Source of the DNA: Diploscapter coronatus
Taxonomy: Eukaryota > Nematoda > Chromadorea > Rhabditida > Rhabditidae
NCBI GenBank assembly: GCA_964036155.1
Contig: OZ038422.1
Span: 83,537,201 to 83,601,200 of the forward strand
Length of the DNA stretch: 64,000 bases
Direction of reading: 5' to 3'
Shown: positions 16,222-33,500 of the stretch, in pieces
Position numbering within the stretch: position 1 is the stretch's first letter
Layout of the letters: each line of letters starts with the position of its first letter
The notes under the pieces: generated by a model
The model's database searches: none
Seen by the model: the letters and a program-made list of their open reading frames with translations, nothing else
What the model was told of the DNA's origin: nothing
Program-made: the position numbers and the translations under genes

Positions 16222-17018
16222 TTATGGACGAAGGCGTTGGTAGGTCGGTCGTCTCATCACGCGCTGATCGTTGAATGGGAAGAGTCTTCGATAGATCGTG
16301 GCCAAATCGGGTCCTTTAAAGCCGAAGAGGGTGTCCATCGGGTCTGAAGTCGTTGTCACCCAAACTTGAGTCGATGGGGTGATTGCCGGAACTGGGCTGA
16401 TCGTTGAGGTACCAGAACCTGAGCCAGTTAGAACGGTATCTGAAAGGATGAGTTAATGGAGTCTCATGTAGTGAGAGTTTTTTCTCTTTTAAATAGGCCA
16501 GAGGGCTATAGATGGTTCACTATTCCAGGGTGGCAGGCATAACTTTGCGGCATTTACATCTACACTTCTACCCCACTGGCATATTCTAAAAGTCCTTGAG
16601 GATGGTCTTTTGTATTCCACACCCACTTTTTTCTGCCTCTCTTCCCTACTCTTTCCTCAAAACGCGGGTGTGGATTACAAAAGGCCCTTGAGGACTGACC
16701 AATTGGCTCTGTAGTTGTCTTGAAAGCCTCAGTTGATGTGACGACAACCAGTGGGCCTTCCTTCTCCACCTCGACCCCAGAACCTTCTTCGATGTTCTCA
16801 TCAGGCTTCAAGATTTTCTCGACATTAGGACCGCTCGTAGGTAGCTTTGTACTAAAGAAGTAAAATAAAGGGAAAGATGAATAACTCAAATCCAACCTCT
16901 CAGCAACACGACTAGGATCCTGAGTAGTCCGGTCCAAAACCTCCTGCAGAATCGATAACTCATCGAATTGAGCCAATACAGAGCAAATCAGACCAAATGT
17001 AAAAATAAATGTTTGCAT
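16222..17018 (-). CDS. Small secreted protein of unknown function (163 aa)
   Basis: Three exons in phase: 17018-16897, 16851-16700 and 16439-16222. The protein starts with a clear signal peptide (MQTFIFTFGLICSVLA, cleavage before QFDE). An acidic, Ser/Thr-rich middle follows (EEGSGVEVEKEG), and the C-terminus is strongly basic (YRRLFPF, MRRPTYQRLRP). It has no cysteines in the mature region and no family I recognise. The dibasic sites would allow processing into peptides, which is only a guess. The second intron contains a transposon-derived palindrome five bases after the splice donor. The first ATG of the frame was used because it gives the signal peptide. Confidence 0.7.
16594..16694. repeat. 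MULE-like MITE with exact 9-bp target duplication
   Basis: The element (16603-16685) has inverted ends GGTCTTTTGTATTCCACACC and GGTGTGGATTACAAAAGGC. It is flanked by CCTTGAGGA at 16594-16602 and 16686-16694. A relative lies in the LAF-1 gene at 40363-40458. On the - strand the intron donor of the secreted-protein gene is only five bases from the insertion. Confidence 0.75.
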
Positions 17019-18961
17019 TAGATGAGTATGTAGTTTAGAGACGAACGAATAAATAAGAGTATCTAATATCTACGATAAAATAAATATCTTTCTTTCAGCG
17101 AATAGAGGGCTTTGAGCCTAATCCGAGCGGCGTCGCCTGATACCCAAATTTAGCAACAGGCTGTCTTTTATATGGGCGACTCCTTTTTTGGTCCTTCTGA
17201 GGACGAGATCCTTGCCTTTTTCCTGATTTTGAAGGACTTGGCGTTGTGTGGCGCGCAGGAACGGTGGCTCCGCCCACCTATGGGGTCAAAAAGGCGCGCG
17301 CGAGAAATGAGCAATTGCTGCCAAAAATGAACACAAACATTGGATGTCCTGCATAGAGGCGCTGAGTGCAGAGAAAGTGAGTGTTGAAGGGATAAGCTTC
17401 GGTCTGTCTAGATGAATTGCTGCTGAATCGCGCGGTGTTTCTGTTTGACTAAGAGTGTGCTGACCGATGTCAAGGGCTGTGAAAGAGAAAGTGAGAAGAA
17501 GGAACAGTCAACGGGAGAGAGACGACAAATTATGACCGCCCAAATCTCGGTTGACTTTTGCCAACAGAATGATTCATTCGATTTGGAATTGTGAAAAGTT
17601 TGAAATTTTCACTCGAATAATATAAATAACCTGGGGGTGGGACTCGAATAAGTCCAACTATCATAGTTAAACGAAAATTTAACTACCTCACTTACTACCA
17701 TAGTTAAAGGTTTTACTATCGTAAAACTCATTTGGGTCCCACTCTGCATGTGAAAAGATGGAAAAGTTTCAGTTCATTCCTGGAGCACTTCCTTGTTTCC
17801 TTGTGTCTTTTCAAATTTACGAACTTCAACGTTTTGTTTCTCGCCGAGCTGTTCGTCTAATGCGCGTCAATGTCAGGGGCTAATTGTCGGTTTTACTCAA
17901 CCCGACCATACAATACATAAAATACACTACGTGAACAAACCTCATGTTTATCCGCACTAAAACTCGGCAAATTGGCAATTAGCCTTGAAACCGGGACTTT
18001 TAGATCAAATTCCTCTAATTAGCTCAAAAAATGTGCGCTATGTTGAATTTGTGGGTGGATAATTGCATAATGAGGGCGCATTTGACGAGAACGGTAAATG
18101 TGAAACGGGGTCGAGTCAAGCCCAAATGTGCATTTTTAAGTGCCCAAAATTTACAAGTCATTCGAAAATGATTTTAGATTCGTTGGCCGACGACAATTAT
18201 GCCATTTTGCAAGAGACAACGGGCTAATTGCGAACGATGTCAAGATGACGAATGATCGTCTGCAACCGCGAATGCACATCGAATGCATGATGGACAAGGA
18301 AATGACTGGCCTTGACATTGAACCCTCAGAACGAAACGATTACCCGAGGAAGTCAGTAGCGGAGCATGCAAAGACCAAGAAAGCAAACGAAAGGAAAAGT
18401 TCAAAGTAAACACGAAATAACAACCAATTTCCTCCAAATCTATCGTTACCTTACAGTAGGTTGGAGAAGGTATTTAAGGAGTGGACGATCAGGAACCGTT
18501 CCACTTTTGGAACTCCGAAACTGGCCATTTTATTTTTTGTAAACTTTTTATACTTACAGTAGTTGCCGAAGATTTGGAATAATTATGATTATGAGTGTAG
18601 CTTGGCGGACGGAGTTCTCATTGCTCAATTGATCGATCTGAATTAAATTTTGCATATATATTTTTCGGCAACCGCTATTTCACGGCACGCTGAGGCACGA
18701 AACTTTTGCTACATTGCGGACGATTTTATAGAATGAAGAAGAAAGAAGGGACTATTCCAAATCTATTCAAAATCGTGCCGTCATATAATACAAATATGCC
18801 ATATTTTAAAAACTCATATTCTTCTCGCTGAATTGTGAATTCCTACGAAATTTCGTTCAAATTGATCAACAACGACAGTTCTGTCTATAAGATTGCATCA
18901 TAGTCATAATCGTTCTAAACCTTTGACCGTCACATTCGCTTTTATTCAGGTAGTGATCAAA
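17019..18961. promoter_or_regulatory. Divergent intergenic region between two secreted-protein genes
   Basis: 1.9 kb. The part at 17095-17340 is GC-rich and open on the - strand but without an ATG, so I treat it as promoter sequence. A palindrome lies at 17633-17744. A 3' splice-type site (TTTTATTCAG) ends just before the start codon at 18962 and could receive a spliced leader. An open + frame near 18140-18409 has no ATG or homology support. Confidence 0.4.
17633..17744. repeat. Palindromic repeat
   Basis: Arms GGTGGGACTCGAATAAGT and ACTCATTTGGGTCCCACTC are complementary. Inner copies of CATAGTTAAA lie on both sides. It is intergenic, and no target duplication was established. Confidence 0.5.
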
Positions 18962-19703
18962 ATGCCGTCAGCTCCTCGCTGGCGTTGCCTCGAGCATGTC
19001 TGGCTCATCCTTTGCCTAGCTTCAATCACCAATGGAATTGTCTACAACGAGTTGATGTCTGGGGAGCCACTTGAAGGAACGTGCAAGGAGGGTGAAATCT
19101 ACCTGATGAACAACACTCAGGTCGGACACAAGTGCACTAGCGGAAGTCTTCAGTTCCAAGGTAAGAATTCGATCAAGTTTACATTGGAATTTGTTCAACA
19201 TTAGGATGCTATCCTCTCCGGATGCCAACGCCCTTCTTTGCTGTTGGAGAAACTTGGTACGACAGCCAGAAGGAAGGCACACTCTACAAGTGTCAGGAAA
19301 CTGAATTCCAAGTCGTTGGTAAATTAGTAACACTGCTTCTGTAGAAAGAGCTTCATGTTTAGGTTGCATGCACCTTGGCAAACTGATCAAGTTGGGAGAA
19401 TTCACCAACTTCACTGACGATGGACTTCAAGTAATCCTATGATATTAGGGAAAATCTTAAAAAGTTTCTTTCAGGCGCGACGGGTTTACGACGAGGCCTT
19501 GTGCAAATTCAAATGTGCTTTATTACCGAAGGGTGAGCTAAGCACGAAGATCAACTTTCTAACTCTCAATTTTCATAGATGATGACCCACTCTGCAAGAA
19601 ACACGACCCAAACGCGTTATGGGGGAAGGATGGGTTCGTTAAGCCGGTCAGCATAATATGCATGAAGCGACGACCAAGACGAATGCGAATACCTATTTTC
19701 TAG
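18962..19703 (+). CDS. Secreted cysteine-rich protein (187 aa), possible fibronectin type I-like modules
   Basis: Five exons in phase: 18962-19160, 19205-19318, 19363-19430, 19475-19532 and 19579-19703. The signal peptide is residues 1-25 (ending CLASITNG). The mature part has repeated short cysteine modules: CKEGEIYLMNNTQVGHKC, then WYDSQKEGTLYKC..FQVVGC, then a CKFKC/CKKH tail, and it ends in a basic stretch (KRRPRRMRIP). The pattern of C, then a W.D..G.LYKC strand, then V.GC resembles the Fn1-like modules of nematode cell-migration proteins (MIG-6/abnormal cell migration 18 type). That is a motif-level guess. AATAAA at 19729 fits as the polyadenylation signal. It is expected to act outside the cell. 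Confidence 0.72.
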
Positions 19704-20151
19704 TTAGAAACTTCTACCAATCGGGTAGAATAAAGATTTCTGATATTATATGAGACTTAGTGCATTGTCAATGCATACACATCCAGAAAAATTTCGTCGT
19801 CTTGGTTATCGTCCATCTCCGACGAAAATAGACTAAAATCCATTTCCAGAAAAGTTGGAATTTCAACAAACTTAGTTGTGAAACTTGCTCATTGCCAAAA
19901 ATTTCTCCACCTGTTTGTTCTATTTTGAAAAGCAACCAAACGTTTCTATCAAGAAAATCGCGAGAGAGATCTCGTATAATGGCGCACAGGGCTAGCGCAG
20001 TTTCAAGAATGAGCTGAAAACTCACGACAATCGTGCGCATTCATCGTTCATTCATTGAATTCTAATTTTTACAACCTCTAGAGATTTAGATTTTAGTCTA
20101 TTTTCACCGGAGATGGATGATAAGTAGAAGTTGGTTAATATGCAAAAATAG
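19704..20151. other. Intergenic between two secreted-protein genes
   Basis: It contains the polyadenylation signal AATAAA at 19729-19734 and presumably the promoter and first exon of the next gene. No confident upstream exon for that gene was found. Confidence 0.4.
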
Positions 20152-22931
20152 GTATTCAAATTCTTTTTGGCCGCCATTTTATGTGCTATCGTAGTTTGCC
20201 ACGACTTCAAAATTTTAGGTCACTTCCCCAATCGTAGCCGCAGACGGAAACTCATTGGTAAATCTACTTACAAATTCTGCAAAATTGTTTTGCCCCAATT
20301 CTGGGAGGTGCAAATTGGTGCACCTATTTTGCGAATTAACATATGGAAGGGGAGAAATAGTACGTGAAAATGAGAGAGTGACTTCAAATCATCACTTTCT
20401 TCCCTATTTTCGACTTTCTCGAGTTCGGAACAACAATATCAACAGTGTGGTGTGTGCCATTGCGCATCAAAAACTTTGGCGCACAATAGCGTACTTGGGT
20501 GCACATTGGCCGTTTCCCATCAAGAATCGAGCAATTTCAGCCGACGAGCCCACCAGTTCCAACGCGGTTGGTGCCGATTTTGCCAAATAACAAGAAAGTC
20601 TTCCCCGAAACACCGAGTTAGTGTCCCTTTCAGGACGCTGATGAAAAAGAATGAATTTTAGTCGACGAAAACCAGGCAGACTACCTGGACATGACGAAGG
20701 AAATGTCGATCGTCGAAACTGTAAAGGAAGTAGGTTAATTTGAGGATGTACCAGACTTACACTAAGCACGGTTGATTGTGCATCTCTCAAACATTTACAA
20801 ATATAAATGTCAATATTCCAAGCTATCCTAAGAAATTTCAACACAGCACTTTTTTTAGGATCCATGGGTTGATCCTAATCCATGGAAAGAGCCTCGTGCA
20901 GTTGAGGATTTGAGTTCGCCAGAATTTGGACAGAAGTTCAGAATGGAGAGCTCGAAGAAGTACTGGTCCCACTTCGACAAGAAGACTAGACGATTCTGTA
21001 CGAGTGAGTGTGAATGGTTAAAAATTTAAACTCAATGTTGTCAACCTTTAGAAATGACGGATGACAAGTTCGAAGGCTGTTCTCTGTTGGCACCAGTCTG
21101 CAGAGACGATGTCCTTTTTGCATTCCAGGACGAGACAAAGACCTACCCTCAATACTCGAAGGTGCCATGTTTTACAGAAAGAAAGTCAACGTTCGAGTGT
21201 CAATAGCACTTCTTCAAGGAAGATAATGTTCTTGCCACAAGAATACAGTTCATTGTTATCGATAAAATCTAATCCTGAAATTCTAGTACCTCCCAATCTT
21301 TTCGAACATCATGTACATGCAAACCGCCAAAGAAATGGCATTGACTGCTCCGTCCTTCTTCAAAGCCATCTATGAGATTCAGTGTAAGTGAAGATAAACT
21401 TCCTTGCAATATTATTCCGGCAGTAGTTTTCTAGTCTGCTTTCGCAGAATATCACGAAGATCATGTGTGGATCTGTCTTTAGATGTGCTAGATTGTCTAA
21501 CAAGCACATTCCATCATTCTTGATCTTCATCATTCATCATTGTTCTGTCTGATATGGACCAACTAATTAGTTTCATTATCATCTTGTAGCGATGAAGCTA
21601 GAGACGTACAGGCTGTTCCGTGCCGTGCAAGTGATCGTCAACATCTACGACACTCGATTTGCCAACATCACAGTGGAAGATGCCGACCCAACTTGCGCAA
21701 GCATGATGAACAAGTGAGTCGAGGCGAGCCATGCATCTGTGAACATGTGGGAATTTTAGATGCTCAAACCGTGACATTGAGGCATGTCGGAGTCTGGGTG
21801 AGAACAAAGCTTGCGATGACATCAAAATCGAGCCGAGTAAAGACTTCTTCATAAGAATATCAGTAACAGGAGAAATTCTTAGGTCCATGCTGTGACAACA
21901 GCTGTCAGCAGCGCAATGATCTGACCAAAGCACTTGTGGAGTATCTATGCCCTGATACATGCCTCGTTCAGCCAGTACAGCTTCAAGGCAAGACGTAAAC
22001 AGTAAACTGAACGAAGCATGAATCCTTTCCAGGTCTGTCACCCTACCAACTCGCCTATCACATGCAGGACGCATTCACCTGTCCTGATCCTCAGAACTCC
22101 TTCGTTCCGGTGATGACCACAGAAGTGCCCATCGGAAACGATGGCAAGCCCGTCTCGACTCACGGATTCCCGGGCGTCAACTTCGACAACTCAGGAAAGG
22201 CTCCCGCCGTCATCGTTCCTATGGATCCATCGACCATTCCTCCTATTCCGAAAGCCCCCAAAACTCCTGGTCCGGCGCAGATGAGCGCACCTCTGCCTCC
22301 TAGGCCTGCTCAAGCAGGTCCACCACTTCCACCTCAAGCACCCCCTATTCCAAACGCACCAACCATCCCACCCAGACCGCCCACAGTTTCTGTGGCGAAC
22401 GATGTCAGACGAACCCCTGGCCCATCTCGTCAGACTCTTCCGACTGCTCCAACATTAGCACCTAACGCCCCAAGAGTCTCAAGTCGAAACGGTCCTGGTC
22501 CTACCTTGCCTCCTGTTGCAGCACCTATAATGACAACTACGATGTCAAATGCCCCTACGACCTCATTTACTCCTCAGTTGGTAAGAAAATGATTCTTATC
22601 CACATAACAGGTCCTTGTGCTTATTTATCTGTTGGTATTCGTTATCGTCATCGGATTTAGGTTTGAAGGGATAGAAAAATTCGATAGCGAATTTTAGCCA
22701 TAAATGATCACATCACATAAGATGAAAAATGCGGGCTTCAAAATATAAACCGAGAAGAAAACTTTGCAAATGACTTTATTCGTTCAGGTGGTACCTGCAA
22801 ACGCGTTTGCGAATCCGCCACCATCTCCTTTGTTGAAGCAAGCAGGCTCTCCTCCGATACCCCCGAGTGGAGGAGGACCACCCCCAATTCCCCCAGTTCC
22901 TACACTCCCGCCTCGACCCCCTGGCAAGTGA
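20152..22931 (+). CDS. Secreted protein with conserved cysteines and long proline-rich C-terminus; start uncertain
   Basis: Exons in phase: 20152-20257 (start unresolved), 20662-20729, 20859-21003, 21052-21161, 21287-21383, 21590-21713, 21760-21836, 21883-21987, 22033-22580 and 22788-22931. They give about 507 residues. The first exon encodes a hydrophobic signal-like stretch (FFLAAILCAIVVC). The nearest in-frame ATG (20140) is followed after two codons by TAG, so either an upstream exon supplies the start or the start is broken. The middle carries paired cysteines (CSLLAPVCRDD, CCDNSCQQR, CPDTC). The tail from about residue 285 is dominated by PP, PPLPP and PPIP runs, a typical SH3/WW ligand composition. 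The intron after 21987 begins GC instead of GT. No family is recognised. An extracellular or cuticular structural role is a guess. Confidence 0.68.
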
Positions 22932-23410
22932 TTCAAATCATCACGATACTGATCTCGTATCGCAATTCTATGACATGTCGTACACACTTATGGATCGATT
23001 TTGAACATCGGACTCTACATTATAAAATGCTGGTTTTGCCTGTTCTCGATCATTTTTCTTCTAATTTGAAGCTTTAATCTCATGCATCTCAGAAATCATA
23101 ATCTCAGTTCCTATCTAACTTTTGCTGTGTCGAAAATTTTGTTAAATTTATTCGAAAAAGAAACGAATAAACAATTTTAGCATAACAACTAACAATCATT
23201 CTATCAATGATAACAAGGATTTCTTTAAAATGTTCTACCTACTATAAAATCTACTTTGGTTTGACTGGTGATTTAAAGAGAATTTAAAAATTTTTTAAAA
23301 GTCATAAAATTGTGCAAGAAAATGACGGTTGATTTTTCTCTGCACATTTAAAAAATGAAAGTTTGAGATTTCAATTGGAAAGATGACAATATTTTTAAAT
23401 TCAAATTAAC
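22932..23410. other. Intergenic between convergent genes
   Basis: AT-rich 480 bp holding the 3' UTRs of the proline-rich secreted gene and of mitochondrial EF-G. Nothing else was recognised. Confidence 0.5.
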
Positions 23411-29468
<6,058 letters not shown>

Positions 29469-30547
29469 CGTTTGAGCTGTCGATACCCTAAAATCATTTT
29501 CTATCAATTCAAGATCACGAAAATCTCCATCGAAACCCGAAAAATAAAAAGGAATCTTTGAAAATTACTCGAATTCGCCGATTGAAGATTTATACAATCC
29601 ACCCACCCCTTTATCTTCCCCCTTGTCAATGTATTTCACCTCACAAAAACTGGGTGGATTTTCCAATTTTCAATTGGCGATCTTGGTGAATTCTCCACAA
29701 AACGACTTGGACAAAAGTTTCGAGCCGTAAATTCAAAGAGAACTCAGTAATAGGCTGCCTGAAGGCGAAATTTGCCTGGGTTTGGCAATTGCAGGACAGG
29801 GAATGTGGGGCGTGTCTGGCGCGTGGGATTGGCCGATTCTGGCGGGAAATTCAAGAGACCGACGGGTGGAGGTCCGCCCCTCCTTCTTCTCTTCCACCCC
29901 TCTGCCTCGCGCCCTGTCTTGTCTTCCCTCGGGCTGTCCCCCTCTGTCCTCTGTGCCGTCGACGTCTGTCTGCACCGAGCCATCTACCGCCCAAATTTGT
30001 GCATCCACGTTTTACCGCATTTCCCAAATTGACACCCCCCACCGCCACAGGCTGCCCCTAATTCTATCGGTCCCTTATCAAAGCGCTATCAGAATTATCG
30101 TCGCCTTTCGAAAAGCTCGATTTTAGGTATCCGCTACCGATTTCACAAGAATTCAGGAAGTGAGAGAGCATGTGTCGATAATTTTGAGAAGTGGCCCGTG
30201 ATCCATCTCAGAAAATCGATATTCTTTCGCTGAACCTCTCTACCATTTTCACTCTTGATGATCAGCGTAATTAGGGCAATTATCGTTAATTTTTTTTCCT
30301 AATTATCAGATTTCTATTTTTTCTAATTTGATAGACTAGTGGTAAATTCTCGAATTATCCAAATCCATCAGCTGAATTAGTCTCCCATCAAATTGTCACT
30401 AATTTCAATTTTTTTTCGTGATTACTAATTTTCGAAGTTTCAGAATTCGTTGAAAACAATTGAAAAGTTAGCGATCGGAGTCCGGCAGTCTAAATTTGTT
30501 CGAGTTTGAGGCGGATCGCGTCGAGTCGAGGGAATTGAGGACGAGGA
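29469..30547. promoter_or_regulatory. Divergent promoter region of EF-G and E2F genes
   Basis: The region at 29740-30070 is markedly GC-rich and open in several frames on both strands, but none has splice or homology support. A consensus E2F site lies at 29840-29849. The E2F gene's 5' UTR probably includes sequence after the splice-type site ending at 30442 (GAAGTTTCAG). Confidence 0.55.
29840..29849 (-). promoter_or_regulatory. Consensus E2F binding site
   Basis: TGGCGGGAAA on the + strand is TTTCCCGCCA on the - strand, an exact match to the E2F/DP consensus TTTSSCGC. It lies about 370 bp upstream of the EF-G start and 700 bp upstream of the E2F start. Confidence 0.5.
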
Positions 30548-33500
30548 ATGGGAACTCGCAGTCCTGCAGTTGGGTCGGCAGTTCCCATGCACAGAGGCAT
30601 CTCTCCGAAAGTCGAAGTGTAAGATTTTTTTCTCTAATTTTTCGTTCATCAAAAATCGAGAAGGATTCGGAATATTTTATTCACGAAAATAATTGAAAAA
30701 AAGTTTATTGTGTGCAGCCATGTTCATAACCTTCTTCACATGAGGTGAAGGAAATGTTCTTCAGACCATTCAAGATAAACTTGCAATTTTTTCTCAAATA
30801 AATAATTTTGCAGGGGTGTACAAAAATCCAATTTTGAATTTACGTTCGCGTTTTGAAAATTATCCCGAAAAGTGTGTTTTGCGTTAGCGTTGGTTAATAA
30901 CGTGCTATCTTTGTACATCCCTGATTCCAAGATAGGTATGCTAACGAAAGTTCGACCACATGGGGCACGTATATTGAGGCAATCGAGAGCGCTGAATCCA
31001 AATATGAGCTCTAGGGTTATGGGTGGGTGGGAAATAGAATAGGTCTATGCATACACTATCACTACGAACAAGGGTAGGCAGAACGGCACTAGGATTTTTT
31101 TTACCAAAATGAATCATATTTGGACTCAGCGCCCTCGATTATCTCGATATACGTGCTCCTCCATATGGTCGAACTCTTGTTAGCATACCTGTACTTGAAA
31201 TGCTTCTTTTGCAGTGCCACCCCCAATTCCGATCACTATTGGCAGAACGTGAACCTGAGCACGCCGACCACGGCACCGTCCACCTTCTCCTACTCGGCTT
31301 CCACCAACAAAACCAAACAACCTGCTGTAAGTCGACTGCTCGTTTTTTTCCTTCTAAACAATATTCTGTTCTTGACGGTAGAAAGATCTTTTCATCTCTC
31401 CATTTTCTTCTCACTATTTCTAGCTGGAGCAGAGAAATAGTATAAGAAAAAGAGAAAGAAGATTTTTCTGACGTTAAATTACAGGACGCAGCGTTTTGAA
31501 AATAAAAGATTCAGGCTCGTCGTCGGCTGAATCTAAATGAGACGTCGAATTTTTCCCATTTCAACGACGACATGCAAATGCACAATATCGTAAGTTTTTT
31601 TTTAAATGTTTTTTCTTGTGAAATCATTGAATGTACATAAAAAAAATATTGAAAACCCTAGTAAAATTCTTCCAAAATGGATTATTTTTGATAGTATCTA
31701 TTTGCAAGGAAGGAAACCGATAATTTTTTGAAAGATTTAAAACGGTATCAAATTTCAGTATCAACAACCCCAACAACACAACTACCCTCCTGTGGAGTCG
31801 GGCAATTTGATGCACTGTCTGCCTCGTGGAATCGCGCCGACATTCTCCCCTGCACATGGCACTAACAAACGGGTTGGCAAGAGGAAGGCTCCCAAGTCTG
31901 AACCGTCTGAGGATGGGGGTAATTTTTAAACCTCCTCTTTATATATCATTTACAAAAATTACGAATTGTTGCATCTCAAATTTAAAATTTGACATTAAAA
32001 GAAGGCTGAATGTTAAACTCGGAAATTCTCATAGAAAACATGAATTTTCAGACTACGCCTCAGGTTCCATGGTGAATCGTAATTTAGCGGCAGGAAATAA
32101 TTCCACAGGCAGCACCCGACTTGATCACTCGCTACTCGTCACGACAAGAAAATTCCTCAACTTGAAAGATCAATCAGGGGTTGCTACTTTTTCTTCCAAC
32201 AAAACGAAAGAGTAAGTTTCAGGTGCTGAATTTGAACGAAGCAGCAAATGCATTGGGCGTGCCGAAGAGAAGGCTGTACGACATAACGAATGTGCTGGAA
32301 GGAATCGATTTGGTCGAGAAGATTGGAAAGAACTCCATCAGATGGAAGTAAGAAGACGCTGAAATTAAAAAAAAACAAAAGTTAAACTAAAATAAAATAA
32401 TGAAATCTGGAGAGATTCAAAGAAGAAATTTCAGCGGCATTTTTCACATCGATAAATTAGAAAATAGTCATACAATTTCACGATAAGAACTTTCATTGAA
32501 GAATTGTTAGATCAATTTTCAGCCAGCTCATCAAATTTGTCCGTTTCAGATCAGATGATGTGGACTTCGGTCAGATGGACGTGCTGCAGGACGAACTCGC
32601 TGCTCTGGATTGTGAAGAGGCAGTTCTCGATTCCCTGCTGCACGATGTCAGCTCCGCACTCAAACTCACCAAGGAAGATCCCGTTGATAAACCGTACAGG
32701 TTGGAATTTTATAATTATTTTAGCTGGGATACTTTCTTCTTATTTTAAGCGTGTCGGAGTTAAACAATCAGTGTCATAAATTGCAAAATAATTTGATGAA
32801 ATCCAAGTTATTGTTTCAGTTATGTCCGCTACTCTGAAATGCGCGGCCTGCCTCACTTCGAGAATCAGATTCTGATCGCAATCAAGGCACCGCCCGACTC
32901 GTCTTCCAGCATGGAGGTAGGATTTTGCTTCGGATTTACAAAATTCGAATGAGAAGGATGGGATTTCTGATAAAAAAAACTCACACACTTCTCTTTAGCA
33001 AAGTGCTTCGCTTATCAAGGTGGTTAACTTTCTAAAATATCTCTTAGAACTTTTTTGCTATTCAACATTTTTCTCTTATTTTTAGGTGGCAGACCCAGTG
33101 CGGACTCGTCTATTCCAAATGGTAGTGCGTAACAAGCAGCGCATGCCGCTCAGCGCTTATCTCTGCCCGGCCGAAAGTCACACCTGCAGCAGTTTCGAGC
33201 ACTGCATCACGGATGTCGATGGGAACGAAGATGTCAAACCCCTCATGGGAGGAATCAAGGGTTCGAATTTCGATGAACTTGCGAAAATTCACTTGTTTTG
33301 AAGAAAAATGGCCTCCTGTATTTATAGACGGCTCTTTTTCTTATTTCTCCACTTTTTTTTTTACATTTCCACTCTCCCTATTCGTCTGTAAATATACAGA
33401 GAACCAAGAAAAATAATAATAGATTTTCTTTTTTTATCGCTGCATTTCATCTCAAGATTGATTAACTTTCCATAAATTCAAGCGTTTAGATGCTTTACTG

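Noticed and set aside
16594..16694. Idea that the MITE created the intron (introner-like)
   Set aside because: The 9-bp duplication lies wholly inside the intron, five bases past the donor, so the intron's own ends predate the insertion.
17095..17277. Open - strand frame rich in Lys/Arg/Pro upstream of the small secreted gene
   Set aside because: It has no ATG, no splice partner that joins in frame, and lies in GC-rich promoter-like sequence.
18140..18409. Open + strand frame of about 90 codons
   Set aside because: It has no ATG start, no recognisable motif and no supporting splice sites.
29730..30130. Several overlapping open frames on both strands
   Set aside because: They arise from high GC content in the divergent promoter. 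None has splice sites or family motifs.
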